64,000 nt of DNA. Origin: Rhizophagus clarus. Lineage: Eukaryota; Glomeromycota; Glomeromycetes; Glomerales; Glomeraceae. Under the pieces are notes generated by a model, which was not told the DNA's origin, did not search any database, and saw nothing but the letters and a program-made list of their open reading frames with translations. The DNA lies in assembly GCA_015698045.1 (NCBI GenBank), contig BLAL01000242.1, positions 1,617,001 through 1,681,000 on the forward strand, written 5' to 3'. A program made the translations under genes and the position numbers. Shown here piece by piece: positions 13,256 through 25,229 of the stretch (within the stretch, counting starts at the first letter, position 1; the number at the start of each line of letters is the position of its first letter).

Positions 13256-14872
13256 CATTACAAAAAAGAAAAAAAAATAATTAATTAATTAAATAAAAAA
13301 AAATAATAAAAAATATTTTCTCAACCCTCCCTTACTTTAATTCCAATAGTCTGGTTATGCTTTTCATCTAGTAATACTACAAAAAAGAAAAAAAAAATAG
13401 CTAATTAATTAAATAAAAAAAATAAAAAATACCATCCCAACTCTTCCTTATACTTCCTTACAAATTGAAAAAAATTGAAAATAGGAGATATTTAATAATG
13501 ATTTTTACTCTTATTTTAAAGTTCAAAGCACAAAATATATATTAGAAGTGATTTTTTATCCAATTATTAATAAAATTTTATGTAAATAATTAATTTAAAA
13601 AATGGCAAATTTTCTAATTTTTTAACTAGAGTAGATACGGTAAAATGGATGCAAAAATTTGATTCTTTGGTTAAAAAATTACCTTATATACCAAAAATTA
13701 GAAAATTTGATTAGTAGTTGTTTAAAAATCCTTTGCTGAAAATTGGTAATTTTTGTAAATTTCATATATAAATCATTATTTTTGCTGAATTTTGCTAAAT
13801 TTTACTGATCTTTAAAGACAAAATACTTAACAACTAATAATTTAACTTTCTTAATTTTTGAATATAAGTTATTTTTTAGCTAAAGAATTGAAATCTGTCA
13901 TCCATTTTGCTGTAATTGTACTGGTTAAAAAATTAAAAATTTTGCCATTTTTTGAATTAATCATTTACATCAAATTTTACTATTAATTGAGTAAAAAAAT
14001 CATTTCTAACATGTATTTTACACTTCAAACTTTAAAATAAGTGAAAATTTTCTATTAAATATTCCATTTTCTTTAATTTATTTTAATTTTTAGAGTGGTC
14101 AGATACTTTTTGTAAGGGGAGTGTACCTTAATTCCAATAATCTAATCATACTTTTCATCTGAAAATACTACAAAAAAAAAATTACTAATTAATTAAATAA
14201 AAAAAAATGAAAAACACTACTCCAATCTTCCTTTATCTTAATTCCAATAGTTCAGTCATGTTTTTCATTTGGCAACACTATAAAAAAGAAAAAAAAAATT
14301 ACTAATTAATTAATTAATTAAAAAAACCAACAAAAAATACTATCCCAATACTATCCCAACCCTCTTTTACTTTAATTCCAATAGTCTGGTCATACTTATT
14401 ATCCAGCAAAATTACAAAAAAAAAAAAAAAATAATTAATTAATTAATTAAAAAAAAATAACAAAAAACATTTTCCCAACCCTCCTTTATCTTAATTTCAA
14501 TAGTTCAGTTATGTTTTTCATCTGATAATACTACAAAGAAAATAAAATTATTAATTAATTCATTAAATAAAAAAATTAACAAAAAACACTACCCAACCCT
14601 TCCTTACTTTAATTCCAATAGTCTGGTTATACTTTTCATCTGGTAATATTATAAAAAAGAAAAAAAAAATAATTAATTAAATAAATAAAAACTGAAAAAT
14701 ACCACCCCAATCCTCTTTCATCTTAATTCCAATAGTCTGATCATGCTTTTCATCCAGTAACACTATAAAAAAAGAAAAAAATAAATAAATAATTAATTAA
14801 TTAAAAAAAAACTAATGAAAAACACCACTCCAACCCTTCCTTATCCTAATTCCAATAATCTGATTCAACTCT
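13256..14872 (+). repeat. Tandem array of ~120-bp units, interrupted by a MITE
   Basis: About nine units, two before and seven after the insertion at 13453-14123. Each carries TTAATTCCAATAGTCTGGTC, then a TTTTCATCTG word, an A-rich run, an AATTAATTAATTAA block and a CCCAACCCT word. Units vary in A-run and AATT length. Unit order and orientation are the same on both sides of the insertion, so the array predates it. Confidence 0.85.
13453..14123. mobile_element. MITE with long inverted repeats and TA target, nested in tandem array
   Basis: The right end on the minus strand reads CACTCCCCTTACAAAAAG, and the left end is the related CTTCCTTACAAATTG. TA dinucleotides flank both ends (13451-13452 and 14124-14125). 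Imperfect inverted complementarity extends inward for roughly 200 bases on each side (for example the motif around TGGCAAATTTTCTAATTTTT against its complement near 13960). TA target choice and long TIRs fit a non-autonomous Tc1/mariner-type element. No transposase is encoded. Confidence 0.7.
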
Positions 14873-15070
14873 AAATAAAATTACACATCTACAACTTAAG
14901 AGTATTCAACATAAAGAATGGTTACCTTCGTTCTTATTAGCCAATTTTCCAGTTACAATTGTTAAAAAATACAGGAATAACTACTTAATCTCATCCTTAA
15001 ATTTATTGAAAAAACATAATATTTTGATCATTAATAATTCATCACAAGACATGTTGATTAAAAGAGACTG

Positions 15071-16330
15071 TATCAGGACTCCAAACAATATATAAATATG
15101 TTAGATTTGAGTTTGCTTAATGATCATATAAAAAAAAAACCCTATGTAATACTTTTATTTGCTTATTTTAATATAAAATTTTTAGTTGGTTAGATATTTA
15201 AATACGTAGTTAAACTTATTTTTATTTCAGCTCAGTAATTATATTTGCGTAGCAGAACCCCCTTATTCGTATAACAAAAATTTATATATATATATATATA
15301 GAAAGAGAATTTTAATTTTACACGTATATCAAAAAAATTTTTTTACAAAAAATTTTTTTAAACTGATACTTCTTTTCTATTATTTTACACATTTTAATTT
15401 TATAAACACAATATTGTAATCAAATCATGTTTTTATAATAATATTCTCATATTCTTATTTTTTATTTGCTAATTTTACTCATATATAAAATGAATTTTGG
15501 ACAAATAAAATTACCTTTTTATGTTAAGTAAATTGTTCAGCAGTTGTAAAAAGTATTTGTATTTCAATTTTTATGATTCTAAGTATAATATTTGTAAAGA
15601 TAATTATATTTTTTAAACAGTACTAACTCCAAAAAATTTTTTTTTCTCTTTTAACTTTGGGATGTAATAACATCACTTTGGTCAAATGAAATTACTTTTT
15701 TATGTTTAAAAAATAGTTCAGTGATGTTGAATCTACCTGTGTATAAATTTTTATAATATTTGGACTAATATTTGTGAAGTATTAACTATTTTTGTATTAT
15801 CAATTTTTTTGCGAAAACCTGTTTTGCAATTTTGGAGTGTGATTTCACTACTTTGGTCAAATGAAATTGCCTTTTTCTGCTTAAGTAAAGTTATTCAGCG
15901 AGATCGAATCTACTTACAATAAAAGTTTTAGAATGATTGGATTAATATTCGTGGAATGCGACTAACTTTTGTACTTTCAATTATTTATCGTTTAAGTGAT
16001 TTTAATTTAAAGTGTAATTTTTTTTATTTTAAATCAACTTGTTAACTTTAAGAAGTTGTTCATAAGGGTTGGCAATAATTTATATTTTAATTTTTATAAA
16101 TCTAAATATTTATAAAAAATTCCAAATTTTAAAACTATTTTTAAAATAGCAATAGTATATTAATATTATATTAATATTAATTAAAATTAAAAATTCTGAA
16201 GTTGTATATCATTTTATATTATTAAATTATTAATATTTAATGAATTAATTTTACAATTTTTTTTTGAAATGATATAAAAAATTAATTTACTATTACTATA
16301 TATATATTTATTATAATTAAATTATCTTTA
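15071..16330 (+). mobile_element. Truncated copy of the 1.43-kb TIR element
   Basis: From the terminal motif CAGGACTCCAAACAATATAT this segment matches, in inverted orientation, the element at 23796-25229 across about 1.26 kb. Shared landmarks include the words around GCAGAACCCCCTTATTCGTA and ATTATAATTAAATTATCTTT. Similarity stops at about 16330, so the other terminus is missing and the copy is truncated. No coding sequence. Confidence 0.7.
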
Positions 16331-16334
16331 CCTA

Positions 16335-16615
16335 TTGATACAAGATTGATAACTGATTGGTGACTATTTGGTCAAATGTCACCAATCGGCTATATAATTT
16401 TAATCAGCTATTAATTAGGTATATGTTTAATTGATATCTAATTGATAACTTATTGATTTGATCAATTATCAATTAGTTATATGACTGATTGAAATTATAT
16501 AACTAATTGATAATCAATCAGGCTAACTGATTATCAATTGGTCATATACTAGATTGATGACTGATTGAATTATTTAGCTGATTGATGACTATTCGATCAA
16601 TTAGCTATTTCAAAA
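16335..16615. repeat. Palindrome-rich repeat of GATTGATAACTGATT-type words
   Basis: Dense alternation of AACTGATTG and CAATCAGTT-like words in both orientations gives strong potential for hairpins. It abuts the truncation point of the element at 15071-16330 and may mark a replaced or rearranged end of it. No gene. Confidence 0.5.
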
Positions 16616-17999
16616 ATAGGGTTCTGATCAGTTTTGTTAAATTTGATTTTAGTTTAGGTTTTACAGTTTATCAAACCAAATTACTGATGAATAAAAATGT
16701 TTTTTAAATTAATAATTCAAAATACTTAAAAAATGTTGTGAAATTCTGTTTAAATGAAATGTTCTTTTTTAATTAAATAATTAATGCGAAATGTTCTTTT
16801 TTAATTAAATAATTGATGCGAAATATTCTTTTTTAATTAAATAATTAATAAAAAACAGGTTTGCAACAGTTTATCAAAGTTTTAAAGAATATCGTGAAAA
16901 TGTAATTTTTATTGAAATAATTAAAAAAAATGTTGTGAAAACTTTTTTTTTATCAAATATAAAAAAAAACATCGCAAAAATATTTTGCATTAGTATATTA
17001 ATAAATGTCAATAATAAAAAGTTTTTTGGTAATTAACTATCAGCAAAAACTAAACCAAACTTTGTAATAATTATGTAGATCATAATCCCATAATTTTTTT
17101 CATTATCAAATTTTGACCTTTTATAAAGTTATAACTTTTTGTAATTGCATCTGATCATGAGTTCTTTGGACTGATCAGTTAAGTACTGTGAGTTCTCTAG
17201 ACTGGCTTAACCAAAATTTTATAACTTTATAAAATAATTATTTTGATATCTTATTTTAATAGTAAAAGTATATTTGTATACTTTAATTGCTTTTAAAGAA
17301 TTGTCAGCAAAAAACAAAATTGTCTTGTTTCTGCTTATAAAAGTCCATGTACAACCAGTCTTATAAATCATTATAATGAATTTTTAACATAATATCATTA
17401 AATGCATTTATTTACTTTTATTATAATTATGTACAAATTTAGCAAAAAAATAAAAACAATATAACGCTAGTATAACTAAAGGAAATCACTTTCATATTCA
17501 TATTCCTTATCAGTATAATAAAAAAGTATATAATCTAAAATTTCTTCTCAGGCATCAGTTTTCTGTATTGTCTCTCTGATCATACCAGTAATCAAAGATT
17601 CACTTCATTAAATAACAACATCTTGGTTCTTCTTAATTATCAATCTCTTTTCTATATATTTATAAAATTAAAAATTAAAGAATCTTAAAGCAAAAAATTA
17701 TAAAATGTAATGAAATTTTGAAAATAATCTTAAGTTTATTAAACCTCTAAAAATTTTAATCTTTCACATTATAAGCATTAATAAGTAAGTTTATTTTTTG
17801 ACTTAACTTTTTTTATCAAAAAATGCCTAAAACAAAATGCAATCTTATCAAAAGTTACAACCTATTATACAAATTAATTTACATATAATCTGATTATGAG
17901 TAAATTATTGAATATTAATTAACCTCTAATTTTTGTTTCAGTTTTTTTTTTCTTTCTAATTATTGTTAATTTTTATTTTTATTTTTTGTTTCTGTAAGT
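16616..17999. other. AT-rich stretch with short direct repeats
   Basis: No gene seen. Around 16735-16860 three direct repeats of a word near GCGAAATGTTCTTTTTTAAT occur. These resemble the satellite unit at 50940-53740 and may be related to it. The remainder is unremarkable AT-rich DNA. Confidence 0.4.
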
Positions 18000-18022
18000 T
18001 GCTATAACACAATATAAAAATT

Positions 18023-18490
18023 GTGATAAAATTTGACTTTAATACAAAATTTATTTATTCTAGAATATTACTCAGAAATGATATGGGTTGTAAGTACAAA
18101 TGCAATAGCATTAAATACATTAAACAAAGTAACAAAAATTTAAGGCAGGAAAATGAAAATTTAAAGCAAATAACAAATTATATCATGGCTCAAAATATAG
18201 AAATTCAAAATAAAGTTATAATGCTGGAAAATTATAATTACAGCCTAATCGAAATCCTAGAAATCCAAAAGAAAGCAAATGATTTCTAGCAGCAAAAGAT
18301 TGAAATTATGAAAAATCAATTATCTATATTAAATGAGCAAGTGGTTAATGGTTCAATCTTACCATTCGTTTAACAAAAAGATTATGAAAAATCAGAATTT
18401 GGCAGGGTCTTAGCATTAGCCTACTTTATTAAAATAACCAAGGAGAATAATAAAATAGATGAAGATAAATTTTGCGAATTAAAATAAAAA
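18023..18490 (+). pseudogene. Broken coiled-coil protein fragment
   Basis: An open frame of 88 codons begins with TTG and has no ATG at its start. It carries a leucine/asparagine-rich heptad-like stretch (NLRQENENLKQITNYI...) typical of a coiled coil. A TAG at 18287 ends it, but the same frame continues with coding-like sequence (stretches with EIMKNQLSILNEQVV and RVLALAYFIKITKENN) through two more stops to about 18490. I do not recognise the family. It lies upstream of the tandem repeat at 18530 and near other transposon-derived genes, so a transposon accessory protein is possible. Confidence 0.45.
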
Positions 18491-18529
18491 CTTTTGCATT
18501 AAAAATAATATCATTTTTGTAAATATTAT

Positions 18530-18765
18530 TTGAAATTTATTGTATGTAATACAAGAATTGATAATGTAATTTTGATTCAAGAAAAGTTCGCTTAAACTTT
18601 TCTTGAAATTTATTGTAATATAAGAATTGATAACGTGATTTTAATTCAAGAAAAGTTCACTTGAACTTTTCTTGAAATTTATTGTAATACAAGAATTAAT
18701 AATGTAATTTCAATTTAAGAAAAATTTGCTTGAACTTTTTTTAATTAAAATTATGTTATCCAATG
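18530..18765 (+). repeat. Tandem palindromic ~72-bp repeat (copy site 1)
   Basis: Three units each contain a hairpin-forming core reading about AAGAAAAGTTCGCTTAAACTTTTCTT, separated by GAAATTTATTGTAATACAAGAATTGATAA-like linkers. The same palindromic core with a similar linker recurs at 28430-28496 and 48136-48365, on both flanks of the 19.6-kb element. Confidence 0.8.
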
Positions 18766-19099
18766 TAATAATAATGATGATTTGATAGGCTAATACTCAG
18801 AACTTTATTTTAATTAATAAATTGGGACATATTTAATTATTTATCTTCAGATTCAGTCTAAAATTGGACTACTTCAAAAATTTCATATATTACATATATT
18901 ACGGTAATTTATCATTCTTATCAATATAAATTAATTTTATTATTCGATTTAGAATTGAACAAAACTTATAGTCATAACTTATGAGTTAATATTTGTATAC
19001 TGTATTATGTAGACAATTATTATAAAAAATTTAATGAATGTGACTGTAAATGCAAATTCTTCAAATATTTTATTTAATATTAGCATCATACAAATAGAT

Positions 19100-20340
19100 C
19101 TATTTCTACAGTAAAAGCTCATTATTGTCAGATAGTTCATTATGATGAGCTTTGACTATTTCTTTTCTTTTTTTTTATTGACGTTTATGACCTTGTTGAT
19201 ATTGTTGATATTGATGACCATTATCTTTTTCAGTATCTCCCTTATCTTTGTCATCAGAATAAGCAGATATTACAAGCTTTTTAAGTGGACTGTTGTATTC
19301 AAATATAGTCTATTTGGGAGCATTTAAAGGTAGATTAACTTCTTCAACAAACTGAGAATCACTATAAGTCTGAACACATTTCTTAAAATTATGACCCTTT
19401 GATTTCTGATTTGTGACTTCATCCAAATATCCCTGTAGAAACTGCTGCAACTTTTTTTTTAAATAATTAGTATATGTCAATTTACATTAAACAAATCAAC
19501 ACATTTATAGTATTAGATCACTATTGCAGATCATAAGTCACTAACTTATTTTTATTAGCCTTTTTATCATTTTCAAAAATTTCAGGACTGTGATAAGCGT
19601 TATTGCTAGTGATTGCTTTTAAATCATTTTTTTCAAATTTATTTATTAAATTATCTTTAGAACTTCACAAATGATTTATCGTAATTGTCCTTCTTTTTCT
19701 CTTCTGTAAAAAAAACTAATAAAAATAATGATCAGATTAAATTTTTGTAATATATATTTATTAATTTACCTTTAATTAGCGTGAGTTAGCATGTTTCTTT
19801 CTTATTTGTTTCTTTCTTTCTTATTTCTTCTATTTTTGTCCTTTTTGTTCTCACGTTAATATCTATATCTTTGATAAATAAGATGGTATATGACGTTATT
19901 AATTACTGGGTATATATCACGACTTAACACGTTCATTATGAAAGGAATCATCATTTTTAACACTAATTCCTTCTGAACTTCAAAAGTTTTACTGAAGTCA
20001 AGATTTTCCAGTAGTCTTTGGATATACCAAAAAATGTCTCACTAACATAAAAATTATAGTTTATGTTTTATTATAATAAAAATGATTAAACTCAAAATTT
20101 TTTAGTTACTCTAAGAGCATTTCTTAAATTTTTATTCATGTCTATTACACTTACATATAATTTGCATTTTTTTGAAGATGAACCAGATCAAAATTATCAT
20201 AAAATATACCCTTTTTTTCACTCACTCTGATATACTTGATTTATCTGAATTACTTTGTTTGTCTAAACTATTTATTTTATCTGACTCTTCACATGATGTA
20301 TCATATTGATCTTCATCTATTTTCTTATTTAAAAAATAAA
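19100..20340 (-). pseudogene. Decayed multi-exon gene of unknown function
   Basis: Coding-like sequence runs right to left. Near 20330-20240 is an acidic, serine-rich segment (KIDEDQYDTSCEESDKINS...). Near 19700-19520 is a segment reading NNAYHSPEIFENDKKANKN. Between 19450 and 19150 is the longest, starting LQQFLQGYLDEVTNQKSKG and continuing for about 80 residues to a Gln/Lys-rich tail. An in-frame TAG near 19320 and a TAA in the tail interrupt it. Splice-like boundaries lie near the gaps. I do not recognise the family. The composition differs from the random AT-rich open frames on the plus strand here, which are shadows. Confidence 0.45.
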
Positions 20341-20583
20341 ATAGTTATATATTGGTGCTATTCCTGAATATATTTATAAAAATTATCATTATATTTGAAG
20401 GTGAAAACACACTTTTAAGTGATACAAAGGTGACTTTTAAGCAAACGTGATAACTTTTGAGTAAACGTGGTGATTTTTAAGTAAATACAAAAGTGAAAAT
20501 GTATAACTTTTAAATATATTTATGGGCATAATTAATTTACAAATTGATGCATAACACATAGATATTTGCTAGTTTTCACAATA

Positions 20584-22357
20584 CAGTCAACTCTCTCTAT
20601 AGTCACACATTTGGGATAGTCTATATTTGGTGACTATAGTGAAATGTGACTATAGCAATAAAATCTTATAATTAAATCAGTAATTTTGGCTAGACATATG
20701 GGCTGATTTGTTCACTCTGCATTAAAAAGAGTTATTAAATTGATTTTCACAGTTTTCGTTACTCAAAATTGTTTTGTAATACCAAAAAATCATCTGATTG
20801 ATGATCACTTGATTAAATAATAAGTTGAACAAAAATTTACATTTGCAAAACTTAAATTATTAAATGTAAAAGAGACGTGAAAAAACCCATTTCACTAATA
20901 AAAAACCCATTTCTCATATATATGGAATTTTTAACATATATTATTAAAAAGTAAGTATATTTTAATAAAATATAAAGTAAAATAAAAATTTATATAGTCT
21001 TAGTAGCTATAAATATTTATGAAAGTGTAATAAAAACATCATATAAAAGATGGTATTATAATAGATATTTTTAAACAATAAAATAATTATTTTATGTCGG
21101 AGTTTGTATTACTATCTTTAAACGCAAATATATCAAGATTCACTGATCCGTTTTCTATAATTTTAGGCTTGTTGGAAAGCCCTTGTTCTGGACTTTATAG
21201 ACGAAAAAAGAGCTTGCCGATTGGATCATTAGATCCGGAGATATTTACGTTTAAAGTTGAGGTACGAATTTTTTAACATGTTTAAATGCAAATATCTTGG
21301 GATCCACTGATCCGTTTTTTAAAATTTTAGGCTCTTTGGAAAGCCCTTGATCTGGACTATATGAGCGAAAAAAGAGCTTGCCGATTGGATCATTGGATCT
21401 GGAGATATTTACGTTTAAAGTTGAGATACGAATTTTTAACATATATAGTAAATGCTAAGATTTATATTAATTTAAAAGAAATATTTACCAAATTATAGTA
21501 TAATAACATTAAATAAAATTTTTTAATACTCACCCTCAATTTACTGTATATTGTATAGTATTTTGTATAATAAAAATGTAACAAAATCAATATTTTAATT
21601 AAAGGTGGTCAAATCAGCCCATATGAATTATAAATTGTAATAATTTTGGTTAAATATTCACATCATAGTAATTTTGTCAATTTTATTCCAATTATTATGG
21701 ATTTATAGCCATTAGATTCCTCTTGATGAGACGATTTCAATGAGCCTAAGATCATTAAAATCTGATCACTAAAACCTGTAATAATTAAAATACAGTCAAA
21801 ATATTTAATGTTACACAACTTTTACATATAAAAAATGCCAATCTGGTCTTTAAAATCAAATTTCTTGGTCAATATTGATCCAATCATTATAAAATTATTA
21901 TCATTAGCTTCCTCTCGATGAGGCGATTCTAATGAGCCTAAGATTATTAAAATCTGATCACTAGAACCCGTAATAATAAAATACAGTCAAAATATTTAAT
22001 ATTACACAAATTTTACATATAAAAAATGTCCATCTGGTCTTTAAAATCGAATTTCTTGGTCAATATTAATCCAATCATTATAAAATTATTGCCATTGGCT
22101 TCCTCTCGATGAAATGAGTCTAATGAGCTAAAGATCATTGAAATCTGATCATTAGATCATAGAATAATTATATTTTAATAAATATCTTTTTATAATCACA
22201 TATATATAAAATTTTTAAAAAAAGATGTGATAGTGACTATAGGTAGTTTGTGACTATAAACGATAGTTTTTATATATGAAAATTTGGGACACTCAACTAA
22301 GGTGACTATATAGGGTAATGTGACTATAACAGAAGTGACTATAAAGGGAGTTGACTG
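20584..22357. mobile_element. TA-target MITE of the CAGTCAACTC family, with internal insertion
   Basis: The left end reads CAGTCAACTCTCTCTATAGT and the right end is its approximate reverse complement (GGGAGTTGACTG). TA lies outside both ends (20582-20583, 22358-22359), giving a Tc1/mariner-style target duplication. Subterminal words GTGACTATAG recur in both orientations. The interior includes two ~160-bp direct repeats (21119-21445) and three ~210-bp units around CTTCCTCTCGATGA (21720-22150). It is 1,774 bp against 844 bp for the relative at 56949-57792, so about 0.9 kb is extra. No transposase. Confidence 0.8.
21119..21445 (+). repeat. Two ~163-bp direct repeats
   Basis: Copies at 21119-21279 and 21282-21445 share the words CACTGATCCGTTTT, GGAAAGCCCTTG, GAGCTTGCCGATTGGATCAT and GGAGATATTTACGTTTAAAG. 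They differ by scattered substitutions. The open frames across them on both strands follow from the repeat and show no domain. Confidence 0.8.
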
Positions 22358-22503
22358 TAATACAAACTAATTAATATCAATTTTTTCAAAGTTTTACATA
22401 TAAATGAGTTAAACAGTAAATCTATCTCAATGCGTGATTATATTCACATATATTACTATATTTAAACAATTAAATACTATAATACTGTTAATTTGCTATC
22501 AAC

Positions 22504-23862
22504 AATTCTGATACTTATATCGATATATCTACAAGGGTGAGAAATAAGTTACCATGTGATTGCAAAAATTGTGATGAAAAACTTGTTGACGAAAGAACAA
22601 GAAATAAACATGCTAAATTAGAAAGAAATCTAGCTTTCAGAATTTCTGGATTTATTCTTTTTTTATATCGATCATGTGATTCTTCATGCAATCTTGAGAT
22701 AGCAAATATCAGATACAATACTGTTACAAAGAAGTCAACAAGAAGGATTAGAATTGCTGAATAAGAGTTAAGGTTATCTGAAGATGATAATTATTATGAC
22801 CCAATTTCAGCTAATTTTAATCAATATTTTTCTTTAAAAAAGTGAAGAAGGCAAAATAATTTTTAAAAAGTAAAATTTGTATTAAAAGATAATGATGATT
22901 TTAGTCCTATTGAACCTATTTATGAAGAAGAAGAAGATGATGATGATGATAAAGATGATGATAATGATGACGAAGAAGATGAAGAAGATGATGATGAAAA
23001 TGATGATGATAAGGATGATGATGATGACAAAGATGATGATGATGATGATAAAAATAATGATGATGACAAAGATGATAATAACAATGAAGATGATGATGAC
23101 GAAAAGGAAGAAGATGATGATGATAACTATAAATAATTTGATGCATCTAATACAAATTTTGATTATGCTGATTTTTGAATAGTATTATGGATTTTGAAAT
23201 ATTAATCAAGATTCTGCTTGTCTGATATTGCCATAAATATTCTAATCAAATTTTTTTGTTAAGTATTGCAAGATATCAATCACACGAAATACAAGAAATT
23301 TTTTTTTTCCTTACACATCGCTAAAAAACTATTAAAAGTTAGTAAATAGTTTAACTATACAGTATGTCAAAGATGTAATACTTTATACAATGCAGTTAAG
23401 GTTTTAAAAAAAGATGATTTCAAATGTAGCTATATAGAATTTCTTAGCCATTCAATGTAAACAAAAAGAAAATCTTGTGTAGTGGAGCTAACAAAACAGG
23501 TGCCAATTGTAAAAGGCTATAAAAGACACTCTAAGTTATTGTTTTTCTTGCCAGATTTAAAGACGCAAATAGCTTTTTTGTATCAGCAATCTAATTTTAA
23601 AAAACAACTTGTAAAATGAACAAACTAGCATACAAATAACGGAATAATAACAGATATTTATAATGGTGAAATTTGAAAAAATTTCCCTTTACAAATGGAC
23701 AATTCAGAATTACAATTTTTTACAACATTCCAATATAAGTATAATAATAAATCTAGACTGGTTTCAACTGTTCAATTTTACTCTATATAGTTATGGTAGG
23801 ATCCCGAACAATATATATAAGTCAGATGAAAATTTCAAAATTTACTATGATCAATAAGCAAA
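22504..23862 (+). pseudogene. CACTA (tnp2-type) transposase, N-terminal part, decayed
   Basis: The frame begins with a zinc-finger-like motif (PCDCKNCDEKLVDERTRNKH), characteristic of the N-terminus of fungal tnp2/En-Spm transposases. A long Asp/Glu tract encoded by GAT/GAA repeats follows (22915-23135). Next come coding-like stretches matching the tnp2 core: an SDIAINILIKF block, a QVPIVKGYKRHSK region, a TDIYNGEI motif (23660) and an NLDWFQLFNFTLYS block (23747-23790). Many stops are present; several TGA codons, such as that at 23674-23676, stand where family members have Trp. The gene is then interrupted by the TIR element at 23796 and resumes at about 25215. The call rests on remembered family patterns, without alignment. 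Confidence 0.75.
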
Positions 23863-25229
23863 TTATTTTAAATTCTGCTAAGCAAATTCTTATTATAATC
23901 TTTGAATTTTTTATTCTGCTAAGCAATTTTTTTTCTGACATATATAACTTTATTTAAGTATAAAAAGATAATTTAATTATAATAAATATATATATAGTAA
24001 TAGTAAATTAATTTTTTATATCATTGCAAAAAAAAATTGTGAAATTAATTCATAAATTAATAATATAAAATGATATACAACTTTAGAATTTTTAATTTTA
24101 ATTAATATTAATATAATATTAATATACTTTTGCTATTTTAAAAATAGTTTTAAAATTTGTAAATATTATTATATTTAGATTTATAAAAATTAAAATATAA
24201 ATTATTGTCAACCCTTATGAACAACTTCTTAAAGTTAACAAGTTGATTTAAAATAAAAAAAATTATACTTTAAAATTAAAATTACTTAAACGATAAATAA
24301 TTGAAAGTACAAAAATTGGTCGCATTTCACAAATAATAATCCAATCATTCTAAAATTTTTACTGTGGGTAAATTTGACCTCGCTGAACAATTTTACTTAA
24401 GCGGAAAAAGGATTTTATTTGACCAAAATGGTGAAATCACACTTCGAAGTTGCAAAATGAGTTTTCGCAAAAAAATTGATAATATAAAAATAGTTAATAC
24501 TTCTCAAATATTAGTCCAATCATTATAAAAATTTATACACAGATAGATTCGACATCACTGAGTAACTTTTAAACATAAAAAGTAATTTCATTTGACCAAA
24601 GTGATGTTATTACATCCTGAAGTTAAAAGAGAAAAAAAAATTTTTTGGAGTTAATACTGTTTAAAAAATATAATTATCTTCACAAATATTATACTTAGAA
24701 TCATAAAAATTGAAATACAAATACTTTTTACAACTGCTGAACAATTTACTTAAACATAAAAAGGTAATTTCATTTGTCCAAAATTCATTTTATATATGAG
24801 TAAAATTAGCAAACAAAAAATAAGAATATGAGAATATTATTATAAAAATATGATTTTTTTTATAAATATTAAATACAATATTGTGTTTATAAAATTAAAA
24901 TGTATAAAATAATAAAAAAGAAGTATCAGTTTAAAAAAATTTTTTGTAAAAAAATTTTTTTTGATATACATGTGAAATTAAAATTTTCTCTCTCTATATA
25001 TACTGTATATATAAAAATCTTTGTTATACGAATAAGAGGTTCTGCTATGCAAATATAATTACTGAGTTGAAATAAAAATAAGTTTAACTACGCATTTAAA
25101 TATCTAACCAGCTAAAAATTTTATATTAAAATAAGCAAATAAAAGTCTTACATAGGGTTTTTTTTTATATGATCATTAAACAAACTCAAATCTAATATAT
25201 TTATATATTGTTTGGGATCCTGTTGTGGT
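23796..25229 (-). mobile_element. 1.43-kb TIR element inserted in the tnp2 gene
   Basis: The left end reads AGGATCCCGAACAATATATA. The right end, on the minus strand, reads AGGATCCCAAACAATATATA. The tnp2 reading resumes directly outside both ends: a FNFTLYS block precedes and a GVIYGIICNLP block follows. Flanking bases GTTATGG (left) and GTTGTGG (right) look like a 7-bp target duplication with one change. About 1.26 kb of it is shared, inverted, with 15071-16330. It has no coding capacity and is a non-autonomous DNA transposon of unclear superfamily. Confidence 0.8.

Noticed and set aside
22892-23182. Methionine-rich repeat ORF on plus and His-rich ORF on minus
   Set aside because: Shadow frames of the GAT/GAA tract that encodes the acidic region of the tnp2 pseudogene.
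15071-25229. A single 10-kb composite transposon with 1.25-kb inverted arms
   Set aside because: The right arm has its own TIRs (23796 and 25229) and interrupts the tnp2 gene, which continues on both sides; the arms are two independent insertions of one MITE.
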